Shown here in pieces: positions 27,401 to 34,796 of a stretch of 64,000 nt of DNA. Position numbers and translations under genes: made by a program. The notes beneath the pieces are model-generated. The model searched no databases. It was not told the DNA's origin and worked only from the letters and a program-made list of their open reading frames with translations. Source of the DNA: Anadara kagoshimensis. Its lineage: Eukaryota > Mollusca > Bivalvia > Arcoida > Arcidae. Position 1 is the stretch's first letter. Every line of letters starts with the position of its first letter. The stretch covers positions 10,358,728 through 10,422,727 of the forward strand of contig CM037867.1 of NCBI GenBank assembly GCA_021292105.1, in the 5' to 3' direction.

Positions 27401-30400
27401 CCCCCCAATCATGCAAAGGATTCTAGATTTGAAAACAACATCTGCAAAGCTTCATGAAAATACCGCTTCTACATCAAAGGCTTCCCAAGGCCGTGAGTAA
27501 ACCAACTTCTGACATGGTTTTCCCAAAATGAGCAAAAAGTTGATACTTTTTCCCCATGTTTAGTTTAGGGCCTTTCCCAAAAGACCCTGATAAATTCCTG
27601 AATCCACTACGGCATTTATTGATGAATCAGGGCAAACTCCGGGCCTGAAGACAAAATTTCAGTCATTTGGAAATTTTTTTAATGTCAGACAGGGAATTTT
27701 GTGCAAAGCAACATAGTTTCTGGTGATATTGTAAGTATAGTTTTTGGTGATATTGTAAGTGAAAATTTTTAGCTAACTCTGAAATGTATTTAAGTTTTAT
27801 CTTAAATCTCTGATTTTGAACCGAGATAATATGGTAATTGTTCCTTACATTTTGAACCAGATGTTGCCATAAGCTGTCAATGATCAATTGTTTGATGACA
27901 TTATTTAATGCAGTATCTATTACTTATCACATCACAGTTTTGTACCCAGAAACTGCAAATTTCCGTCTTGGTCACATGACAAGAGGGAGTCATGGCATTT
28001 ATTGTCCTAGCCAAAAATATTTCATTTATATCAAGACGTCACCAACTGTAGGCGAAGGTGCAGAAATTTTACCTGTGTTGTGCTGATGACATTATACAGC
28101 AGGGTTCTTTATTGTGTCAAGCTTGACATGTTTACTTTGAGTTCCCATCCCAAAGAGCCATGACTTTCATTAGGGGTGTGCGATATTACCGGTATATCGG
28201 TATATTGCGGTATGGCAGGGTCGATACAATATACCGGTGCGCAAAATAAAAACCGGTATACCGCGGAAATAATAAAAAATCAGTAGATTATGCTTTACGG
28301 TCATTATTTATGTTATAAACACTCAAAAGGCTGTAATATAATCTTTATCTCGTAAGTGTTTGTCAACTACATACAAAATAAAGCGCGTCTGAGATACAGA
28401 CATGTATACATGTTATAACCGATAATGGCAGACGACGAAAACTTGTCAAAAAGAAACGAGCAAAGGCAAAAGTGTGGGAACATTTTAAATTTAGGCAAAT
28501 AGCGGGGACTATTAATGAAAATATAGCAGTATGCACTGTCTGTAATGCAGACGTTAAATATGCTAGGGTACAAGTAATCTTACTTCGCACATTCGTCGCC
28601 ATCACCTAAACTTGGATGCCGGTTCGGCTGTTTCAAAGTCAACTTTTAAGCATTCGTTAACTTTGCAATATATTGCAATATGTATTGCAATATTTTCTCA
28701 AATATTGCAATATATTGCAATATGCTTTTTTTCCCAATACCCACCCCTAACTTTCATACAATAATTATGTTTCCATTCCTGATAGCCAAAATCGCCATTG
28801 GCTACTAATTTCTGAGGAATTCTTTCAAAAAGTAACCTATTTTAGCACATTTGTGGAGAAATACTTTAAAAAGAACTATATTTTCACAAATTTGGCTACT
28901 AATTATTTTAAATTTGTGGAAACGTAGCAATAATGTGCTCATGGTCACACAACAAGACTTACAGATCCAACAGAAGATACATACAAGCCACTTAGCCCAG
29001 TGATGAGTTAAGATTTTGCACAATAAATTTGACTGTAGATTCATAATAATTTACTATCTGTAATGATATAGCTATTACAGCCATTTCAACAGATTTTAAA
29101 GTAGCCGACAAGTTTTCTGAAGTAGACATCAAATACAGTTGTAACTTTATATAAATGTAATACTGATGAATGAAAGTAGGCACCAGAAAAAGTGTAGAAA
29201 TACCAAAGTAGATGACAGGTTTTGCTGGTTGCTGGCTTCTATTGAAACCGCTGTATTAGAGGATTTTCAACAGAGAACAGACTATGTATACTGTTTAATC
29301 CATGTACATGTATCTTGTAAGTCTTTGGGTCATCCTGACACAGGCCTTGAAAAAACCAGGGGTCATGTTGAGTCAACATAATTATATAATTTGATGTTTT
29401 TTTTATTTTAAAAAAATAAATATGTTCTAGTTCAAGCAAAAAATATAAATGACAAAAGTTAAAATTTGATGTATTCCAAACTCAACAAAGACTGAAAAGT
29501 ATTATTTAAGGCCAATGACTCGAGGACCCCTTCTAGATTAAACACTGCATGTATAAACTGTAAATTTTTATGATCATTATCATACCGGTAGATGCAATAC
29601 TGAATAGAAATTTCATAGAAGTCTCACTATCCATTGTCAAGTTTCTAGGCTGACCTGGATATGAATAGAAGGTAGAGAAACATGGTCATCCATTCAAGCC
29701 CTGACCTTACAAGGCTTGACATGGCTTAAATTCTAATGTTATGCAGGTCACTGTAGTAAGAAACAGGAGGTTAACCCATAGAATCCTTATCCTTGTGGTA
29801 CTACAATGACAAAACAGATATACACCCCACATCCTCAAATTTTTCTTGGCCTGGATTTTTTGTTCACCCACTCCACAAGTTTTGATTTTATCTTTCCAAA
29901 TGAAATCACATCTCATCAGTCTTCTGCCATTGGTTTAACAAATACACTTATCTACCACCACTTAGCCAAAGACTACTCAACCCACACAGAACCCATGTAA
30001 ACTGACAGAGATAACCAGACACAATGTTCCAGCATTAAGAAGCATAATCTACCAGATGAGTGAAAGGTTGACCAATGCATCCAGTCTGCAGAAGCTGAAG
30101 TGATGGACTGGCAATGGTGATACGAAGCCCGTTCAAGGGAATTTGGAGGTGATTTACCACATGAAACCATATAGGAAACTAAAAAATAACACAGAGGACG
30201 GAATGAAGTGGTCTGGGTAGCTCAGTTGGTTGTATTCCCAATCCAATCCTGAATTTTTCTCCTTTCTGTTACATCTTACACCGTTCTAAGTGTAAGATGC
30301 AAGAACTGGTTAAGCTAGAGCATGTTTCTCTTTCTTTCCTTTTTTTAGAAAAGAAACTGGAATAGCTACAGTAAATTGTAAAGATAACAAAATTTCCTAG

Positions 30401-30960
30401 GTTAATTCAATTCATCGTTTATATGAACATATAATTACAAGATGACTCCTGCTTAGTAAATGGACAGAATAAGGATGTTTTGTTTTTAGATCTTAATTTC
30501 ACATTTGTTGGGTTTTTAAATCATGTTTAGCAGCTGCAGAAAATTATCAGAAAGAACAAAAACATTTAATCACGTGCAACTTTTAACAAGAAACATGTAA
30601 TTAACGAAAAATCGTGCTTATATCTTTCAATTGCACTTAATTTGGACATGATTGCATTTGGAGACCTCGATAACATCGCCGTGACAAGCCCAGTCGACTG
30701 TCAAGTGCTTTGTCAAGTAATTTTGAACTGCAGGTACAAAATAGGTCTAAATTTTTCGTCGGATCCGACTTTTAGGAAAAGATGCAAAGCAATAACCCGT
30801 TCAGATCAATTCATCATTAATCATTTGTTTTGTAAATATTTAAAATAGACCACACACTCTTGCCAATCGAGTTATACGGCACGATATAACAACAGACCTA
30901 CCAGTCACTTCGTCCTATGTCCGCCATGATGAATTTCAAATTCATGACGTCAAGTTCCCG
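6340..30960 (-). CDS. CLASP: CLASP, microtubule plus-end stabilising protein, N-terminal part (runs off the left edge)
   Basis: CLASPs bind microtubule plus ends and suppress catastrophe through TOG domains; they act at the cell cortex and at kinetochores. Coding exons here: 27013-26837, 12471-12393, 10933-10890, 9944-9885, 9347-9256, 8140-8065, 7209-7112, 6410-6340. They give 697 nt, residues 1-232, with consistent phases. Matches to human CLASP1/2: WVNCSNYK, RLGDSKDQVRDQTQ, YVFDRIMSAFSHK, LSKIVPSICKLL, VREAAINTL, EIYRHVGERVRSDL, IFAKFDEVKMSGNM. This is the whole N-terminal TOG array. The start MATLDDFLPNVTTQ has a strong Kozak context (AAGATGG). A 5' non-coding exon at about 30.9 kb is inferred. 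The last exon here ends in phase 1, so the serine-rich linker, TOG2, TOG3 and the C-terminal domain lie outside. Invertebrates usually have one CLASP, so no paralogue number is given. Confidence 0.93.
6411..7111 (-). other. CLASP intron 8
   Basis: AT-rich with no repeat or motif recognised. Confidence 0.6.
7112..7209 (-). CDS. CLASP: CLASP exon 8
   Basis: Encodes VREAAINTLAEIYRHVGERV then RSDLGKKGIPPQR, the best conserved CLASP block in the window. Confidence 0.95.
7667..7909 (-). mobile_element. SINE family B with tRNA-like head
   Basis: On the minus strand the head carries GTCTAAAGTGCATGG and GGTTTAAATC-like boxes; the body runs to 'gaggagtggaataatgc'. The head resembles Leu/Ser-type tRNA (GGCCGAGTGGTCTAAAG in better copies). 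Confidence 0.68.
7872..8058. repeat. Tandem duplication of about 100 bp next to CLASP exon 7
   Basis: 'ctttagaccact' to 'acattcctgatgttgtatca' and 'caacaatat' occurs twice, at about 7876 and 7972. It includes part of a SINE head and stops 7 bases before the exon. Confidence 0.7.
8065..8140 (-). CDS. CLASP: CLASP exon 7
   Basis: Encodes YGSRCLSLSKIVPSICKLL and EDQNIQ, matching human LTLSKIVPHICNLLGDPNSQ. Confidence 0.93.
8851..8950. repeat. 15-bp minisatellite
   Basis: Six nearly perfect units of ggcaaagtgtgaaat plus a partial seventh, with one extra aat after unit three. The unit is a multiple of three, so the minus strand reads as AISHF repeats; there is no sign that it is translated. Confidence 0.9.
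9256..9347 (-). CDS. CLASP: CLASP exon 6
   Basis: Encodes YVFDRIMSAFSHKLWHVREG and LICLQNTVN, matching human YVWDRMLGGFKHKNFRTREG. Confidence 0.93.
9411..9630 (-). mobile_element. SINE family A, head missing
   Basis: Body and GATT-type tail of family A ('tatcaaggcatcaccagtta', 'cctgctgtgacacagggca'). The tRNA-like head is absent. Confidence 0.65.
9885..9944 (-). CDS. CLASP: CLASP exon 5
   Basis: Encodes VRDQTQQLLLKLMMPATSPQ, matching human VREQDQTLLLKIMDQAANPQ. Confidence 0.92.
9999..10387. mobile_element. hAT-like MITE with exact 8-bp target duplication
   Basis: Ends TAGTTTTGGACC and CCCATCACTA, flanked by ATTCCTGG at 9991-9998 and 10388-10395. The interior is rich in ATCGATTA-type palindromes. 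Non-coding. It lies in a CLASP intron 54 bases before the acceptor of exon 5. Confidence 0.82.
10396..10551. repeat. Dispersed repeat E, copy interrupted by the hAT MITE at 9999
   Basis: 'aaaatcgccactgactactg' to 'ttgtggaaacctag' matches 28758-28926. The left part 'ttctattcctgg' lies beyond the hAT insertion. Confidence 0.55.
10890..10933 (-). CDS. CLASP: CLASP exon 4 (44 bp microexon)
   Basis: Encodes VLPAVVDRLGDSKDQ, matching human VLPSLIDRLGDAKDS. Donor gtaagg. Confidence 0.92.
10934..12392 (-). other. CLASP intron 3
   Basis: Contains one SINE A copy; the stretch 10934-11716 has nothing recognised. Confidence 0.7.
11717..12030 (-). mobile_element. SINE family A, near-complete
   Basis: A tRNA-like head on the minus strand (B-box-like GGTTCGAACCC at the right), the body with 'catcgagacgtcaccag' and a (GATT)n tail at the left. 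This copy best shows all parts of family A. Confidence 0.7.
12393..12471 (-). CDS. CLASP: CLASP exon 3
   Basis: Encodes ISLNGLEVLCIMVDRMGEDF (human VVLLGMDILSALVTRLQDRF), TOG helices. It follows a 14.4 kb intron. Donor gtaaat, phase 1. Confidence 0.9.
14475..14600. repeat. Dispersed repeat E, diverged copy
   Basis: 'caaaatgccaatggctatta' to 'tttatgggaaacctag' follows the same word order as repeat E. Confidence 0.4.
14965..15178 (-). mobile_element. SINE family B copy
   Basis: 'cggagtaacgccaagtcaag' at the body end and GACCAAGTGGTCTAAAGTAT as head on the minus strand. Confidence 0.6.
15200..15425. repeat. Diverged inverted repeat of about 50 bp with a short ORF
   Basis: ACAATTGACG and ATGTTCCGACA stretches at 15210-15248 recur inverted at 15378-15415. 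A minus ORF at 15552-15337 (71 codons) covers the right arm. It has no recognised motif and could be a MITE or a chance ORF. Confidence 0.4.
16128..16372. mobile_element. TIR MITE, copy 2 (ACATTGACCTGTC ends)
   Basis: Left ACATTGACCTGTCTGTATGA and right, inverted, AACATTGACCTGTCTGCTTG. Shared interior words with copy 1 (acccaatacat, gcattaatacatga) in reverse orientation. Confidence 0.7.
16640..16960 (-). mobile_element. SINE family B, two overlapping pieces with a poly-A run inside
   Basis: Body words occur at 16665-16715 and again from 16722. A 19-base A run (16876-16894) lies before GGTTTAAACCTAGG of the head. Confidence 0.6.
17455..17600 (+). mobile_element. SINE family B fragment, plus orientation
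   Basis: 'tcttcaaccatcccaaaact' to 'tcatactccattctacttta' matches the B body in reverse. Confidence 0.45.
18250..18480 (-). mobile_element. SINE family B copy
   Basis: 'gtattggtgttttatgcccc', 'atcagggatggttgaggaaa' and a degraded head. Lies in the large CLASP intron. Confidence 0.6.
18708..18883. mobile_element. mariner-type MITE
   Basis: Ends CAGTCACACTTGTCTATAAA and, inverted, CAGTCCAACCTGCCTTAAAG. TA precedes the left end; the right flank reads tgta, so the duplication is imperfect. GGCC-TTTATA motifs repeat inside. Confidence 0.6.
20563..20690 (+). mobile_element. SINE family B, plus orientation
   Basis: 'cagatcttagtcggagaaag', 'ctgtcagttggcttgccaaa' and 'cccagaactgaccaccttta' are B body words. 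Confidence 0.55.
21964..22040 (+). repeat. 43-bp direct duplication
   Basis: 'ataacttaaatgggaataag' 'ctcaaaatcaaa' occurs twice in a row in the large CLASP intron. Confidence 0.8.
22679..22738. repeat. GA-rich microsatellite
   Basis: Interrupted (GA)n/(GAAA)n run. Confidence 0.85.
22738..22920 (+). mobile_element. SINE family B with tRNA-like head, plus orientation
   Basis: Starts GCTTCAGTGGCAGAGTTGTC (A box) and has GGTTTGAATCCC (B box), then the body. It directly follows a GA-rich microsatellite. Confidence 0.65.
23145..23300 (+). mobile_element. SINE family B body, plus orientation
   Basis: 'cagatcctgatgcgaggctt', 'actccagtttctcccccatc' and 'ttccgctccactc' are B body words. Confidence 0.55.
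24036..24150 (-). mobile_element. tRNA-like SINE head, other family
   Basis: Minus strand reads GGTTCAGTGGCTGTGGCCAC and then GTAGGTTCCAGCCC, A- and B-box-like stretches at about tRNA spacing. The body was not defined. Confidence 0.4.
24456..24478. repeat. (CT)n microsatellite
   Basis: About ten CT units in the large CLASP intron. Confidence 0.85.
24935..25095 (+). mobile_element. SINE family B, plus orientation
   Basis: GGTTTGGATCCCAATCGGGC (B box side) followed by 'cagatcctagagcgagagtt'. Confidence 0.58.
25200..25560 (-). mobile_element. Possible tRNA-derived SINE
   Basis: At the right end the minus strand has GCCCTAATAGCACAATCATT and GTTGGTTCAAACCC. The extent of the body is a guess. 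Confidence 0.35.
26837..27033 (-). CDS. CLASP: CLASP exon 2, first coding exon
   Basis: Eighteen untranslated bases, then the ATG at 27013-27011. Encodes residues 1-59, ending in GWVNCSNYK (human SWVNSSNYK). Donor gtaaga, phase 0. Confidence 0.92.
27249..27600. mobile_element. CAGGG-ended hAT-like MITE with 5-bp duplication
   Basis: Ends CAGGGATTCATCAAGGG and CCCTGATAAATTCCTG, with AATCC on both sides (27244-27248, 27601-27605). The interior has repeated TTTTCCCAA motifs. Lies in the first CLASP intron. Confidence 0.72.
27985..28170 (-). mobile_element. SINE family A, cut by a hAT insertion
   Basis: Body words 'atatcaagacgtcaccaa' and 'gagccatgactttcat' belong to family A. The hAT-like element inserted at ACTTTCAT in its right part. 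Confidence 0.62.
28171..28749 (+). mobile_element. hAT-like element with BED zinc-finger remnant and 8-bp target duplication
   Basis: Ends TAGGGGTGTGCGATA and CCCACCCCTA, flanked by exact ACTTTCAT at 28163-28170 and 28750-28757. Around 28440-28620 it encodes a BED finger: KVWEHFKFRQIAG then VCTVCNADVKYAR. TSNLTSHIRRHH continues in a second frame, so one small indel separates the two parts. No transposase core remains. It is inserted into a SINE copy. Confidence 0.87.
28770..28926. repeat. Dispersed repeat E, intact copy
   Basis: 'ttccattcctgatagccaaa' to 'aatttgtggaaacgtag'. A more diverged copy is at about 14475-14600. Confidence 0.5.
30921..30927 (-). promoter_or_regulatory. YY1-like ATGGCGG motif / upstream ATG
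   Basis: ATGGCGG resembles the YY1 core often found just downstream of animal start sites. The same ATG has a strong Kozak context (ATCATGG) and would open a 13-codon upstream ORF ending two bases before the CLASP ATG after splicing. Confidence 0.4.
30945..30952. promoter_or_regulatory. CRE palindrome TGACGTCA in the CLASP promoter / exon 1
   Basis: A perfect CREB/ATF palindrome 18 bases upstream of an ATGGCGG motif, in the first GC-richer stretch above CLASP. The start site itself is not known. Confidence 0.55.
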
Positions 30961-32152
30961 CAAAGTCTCGTGAAAAATTCGAGATGTCGATATTATGAGC
31001 TACTTTCTTTTTCACTGTGGGCTAAGTAGATAATCTGATTCATCGTTCACGTTGTTTTAAATACTTAAACTATTTTTCATTTAAATTCCACTGTTAAAAC
31101 GTCATATTAAGATTAAAATTAAAATAGTAATTCTATTGAATTTTCTCATCATAACAGTTTATTTATGACAAACTTAATGATAAACGTGATGACTTCAATA
31201 CTTTCCTTTTTTATGCAACCTGTTTCTCCTGCTTCTGGTGTATTTGTTTCCCAATTAATACGCTATGGTAGAGCTTGTTCCCACTACGGGGACTATATCA
31301 TTTATCTATCTATTTTAACCAAATTTGTTCATTTTTAAATTATTGTTTTTCAAAAAGTAATCTGGATATCAATACAGTTTTTAGATTTTTGAAATTGCCA
31401 ATGTTTTTACTTTGATTTGGTATATTTTATAAGATTTTTGTCCCAAATAGAACGATGTGACAATAAATTTTATACACCCTATTTTAGAAAGAATAATAAG
31501 AGAGTCAATTACAAATGCCTACAAAAATGGCAGCTAGTTTACCTGTAAAGTTGACAGTGTGATGTCACATGGGAACTATCTATATACCTGTTTCTCCTGC
31601 CAAGAAAATAATTTTAATCAGTCAATATCGCACTCTCTCTCTCTCTTCAAATTTTTCAAAGGGGGGGGGGGGTTGCAACCCCCGCAACCCCTCCCCTAAA
31701 TCCGCCACTGCCACAGTGAACACATTTTTCTTTCTGAGCACTTATGGCGTTCAGCAGCGTGAGGCCAAGAGAGTAAATCACCTTATAAAATATGTTATTA
31801 ATAAGATTAGAGTTTAGACCCAGAACCTTCAAACCTCGAATAGAATAACTAGGTAGTGATAATAGTGCCATTGGACCCTGTCTCAGGATACACAATACTA
31901 AAATAAAATGCAAACACCATCCGATGTAAACAATCTTAATTTGTATCCAATGACATCATGAACTATAGTGTTGGTAAATGGTCATTAAAAATAATTGGTG
32001 TGGGTTATATCACAGGCACTTGTTTCTATCGATATAAGTGTGGGTTCTATTGAAAAGGGTCCAATAAATTTTTGTAATGACAAATATCTGTCCAAGGCGT
32101 CTTAGTGACAGCATTCTTTTAAGCAATATCAAACCGCACCTGTGGCATCAGG
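30961..32152. other. Region upstream of CLASP
   Basis: Promoter-proximal sequence, then AT-rich DNA with a (CT)n run and one hAT terminus. No gene was seen. Confidence 0.6.
31640..31711 (-). mobile_element. hAT-type terminus fragment
   Basis: On the minus strand it begins CAGTGGCGGATTTAGGGGAG, a typical hAT 5' end, followed by a G-rich run. The other end was not found. Confidence 0.4.
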
Positions 32153-33802
32153 TTTTTAGCTCACCTGAGCCAGAGGCTCAGATGAGCTATTGCAATCTAT
32201 CACCGTCCGTCGTCCGTCGTGCGTCGTGCGTCGTCCGTCGTGCGTCGTGTGTAAACTTTACATTTTAATCTTCTTCTCCAAAACTACTGGGGCAAATTTG
32301 ATGAAACTTGGCGATTATCATGCCTGGGTAACAGCCTTTAAAAATTGTGTTCGGGGTTTGGCCACGCCCAACAAGATGGCCGCCATTACTAAAAATAGCA
32401 AAAAGACAAAAAAATCTTCTTCTCTGAAACCAAAAGGTGCAGGCAAATTTTGATTAGATATTTAGATTCAGCATACCTGGGAACATTAAAATTGTGATTT
32501 TCATGAAAATTGAACGAAAAATAGGTTACGCGTTTTTTGCGTAAAATTATGTAATTTTGAAAATGAGACATTTATTGTTATAACTCAATAACGGCTGAAG
32601 ATAATTGTATGGAGTTTTCACTGTTGATCTTGTCTTGCTATTTTCTTCCAAAAGATGTCAAGGTCAAAGGTCAAGGTCATGTCCCTGTTTTTGACCTTTG
32701 ATAAAAAATGCTATTTTTTAAACATATCAGGTGATAATGGCATGGGATTTTCAGTTAATTGTAGGTATTGACATGACGATCATTTTGATACATAGATCAA
32801 GGTCATGAGTTCAAAGGTCAAGGTCAAGGATGCACAACTATCTCCGTTATAGTTGATTATCTGCAAAACTATTAACTTTTTGTATAGGCATATATATTAG
32901 AATATTGTAGGTAATGGCACAATAGTCATTTTGATATATTAATAAAGGTCATGGATTCAAAGGTCAAGGTCACAGATGCAAAACAATACCGAAATGGTTA
33001 ATTATCTCGAAAACTATAAACTTTTTGTATAGACATGTATATTACAATATTGAAGGAATTCATTTAAGGATCATTTTAATATATAGATAAAGGTCATGGG
33101 TTCAAAGGTCAAGGTCACAGATGCAATCAATACATAAATGGTTAATTATCTCGAAAACTTTTAACTTTTTGTATAGACATGTATATTGGAATATTGTAGG
33201 TTTTGATTTAAGGATTATTTTGATATATAGATTAATGCCATGGGTTCAAAGGTCAAGGTCACAGATGCGAAAGAATACTGAAATGGATAATTATCTTAAA
33301 ACCTATAAGCTTTTTGTATAGACATGTATAATACAATGTTGTAGGAATTGATTTAACGATCATTTTGACATATAGATTAAGGTCATGGATTCAAAGGTCA
33401 AGGTCACAGATGGGAAAGGATACTGAAATGGTTAATCATCTCGAAAACTATTAACTTTTTGTATAGGCATGTATATTCGAATATTGTAGGTAATGGCCTA
33501 ACAATCATTTTGATATATAAATGAAGGTCATAGTTTCATACTTTTGTTTTTACTTTTTTAGCTGTTTATAAATAACGTATTGTAGCTAGAATATATATAT
33601 ATATATATTAATATATTATACTTATATTATATGTAGCAATCTCGGGACAAGGTATGATTAATTTGCAAAAATCCTTGCATTTAATTCTGCCTTACTGCTG
33701 AAAATTAGGAGTTCTCTTTAATAAATGTTATTAACCATTGAACCTCTGCATGAGATATGTACTTAGCCTCAGGTGAGCGTTGAGGCCCATGGGCCTCTTG
33801 TT
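32153..33802 (-). mobile_element. Helentron/pearl-like tandem-repeat element (family I, copy 1)
   Basis: Read on the minus strand it starts AACAAGAGGCCCATGGGCC and ends with a hairpin GGCTCAGGTGAGCT-type stem, then CTAAAAA. Inside are about six units of roughly 145 bp, each with AAAGGTCAAGGTCA. A GTCC/GTCG microsatellite (32200-32250) lies just inside the hairpin. No coding capacity. The superfamily is inferred from architecture. Confidence 0.7.
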
Positions 33803-34796
33803 TTTTTTGCCTTTAAATATCCACCGTAAAATCAATGATGCATTAGTGTGTTTTGAAATTTTGTTTCATTTCCTTTTGTTTGTTGTGGTGCCAAGGTTTT
33901 TGGGTATGGGAAAATACACGTTTTGGAACTACAAATTCTTCTAAAATACCCACAACTTTAGTCTATATTTTACATACGTCTTTTTCAAGTTCTATCATAC
34001 CAAGACTTTTGATGTAGTTCTTACAGCACCGAGGATCCACATCGGCCAAATGGTCTAAATACCACAGTGTCTCTTACGGCATGGGCCCGAATCCCAATCG
34101 GGCGGGACATGTCCTAACTGTGAGACAATTGGTCAGTTCGCTTGCCATTGATCTGGTTTCTCTGGGTACTCCAGTTTTCTCCACCATCACCACTTAGGCC
34201 TTTTATATCCCAGCAGTAATTTGGAAAATATTCGGACATATTGCAGAAATGCCTATGTGCTGCCCAAGGGATTTTTATGCCGCACCCAATGTTAGCAAAA
34301 GGCCAAGCATATCCATTTTTAGCATCTCATTAAAGAGAAAAGTTTGGCGAAAATACAATTTGCTCAAGTTGATGGACTTGATACGGTGATCTCTTTAATG
34401 AAACTGAGCTAATGTTGTGAATTTACTACTTCTGAAAAGATTTAGTGACGGATATAATTTTACAATTTTTTGGCGATACATAATTCTATGCTTGTCCATC
34501 CTCTAATTTACCAAGATATGTCTCAAGTTTGATACTTGACCGGAGATCGGCAAACACCCCTGCTTTTGCCCATATTTCATTTAAGACTTGTAAGAAGCAC
34601 CGTCCTCTCAATCACATTTTAAGCCAGTCACATCTTGATACAACTGTCCTATTCTTAAGCTGTGGTATCACCAATGCTAACGTATTCTCTGAAGTTCTTT
34701 GGTGTCAACTTGTTCACTGCTTGAAGACTGACGCCAACTGCCAAGACCTTTAACCTTGTGTCCTTGACTCTCTGTCACAATGATCATAGCCCTAGT
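33803..34796. other. Spacer between the two family I elements
   Basis: Contains one SINE B copy. The ORF at 34529-34753 (74 codons, plus) has no recognised motif and is not called a gene. Confidence 0.5.
34050..34215 (+). mobile_element. SINE family B, plus orientation
   Basis: 'cgaatcccaatcgggcggga' then 'tttctctgggtactccagtt' and 'tctccaccatcac'. Confidence 0.58.

Larger units (their letters stand above)
27034..30901 (-). other. CLASP intron 1 (5' UTR intron)
   Basis: Contains the CAGGG MITE, a SINE A cut by a hAT element, and repeat E. The stretch 28.93-30.9 kb has no gene that I can support; several 60-80 codon ORFs there look like chance. Confidence 0.55.
30902..30960 (-). other. CLASP: Probable CLASP 5' non-coding exon 1
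   Basis: The minus strand reads GTGACTG|gtaggt, a good donor, just after a GC-richer stretch with CRE and YY1-like motifs. An acceptor (gttttag) stands 20 bases before the CLASP ATG in the next exon. The upper end is unknown; the coordinate is nominal. Confidence 0.5.

Noticed and set aside
29700-30180. Possible gene with overlapping 60-70 codon ORFs
   Set aside because: The ORFs lie on both strands, lack motifs and splice-linked partners, and match the chance level for this region.
32190-32453. Plus ORF of 87 codons with RR/SCVV repeats
   Set aside because: It reads through the GTCC/GTCG microsatellite of a mobile element.
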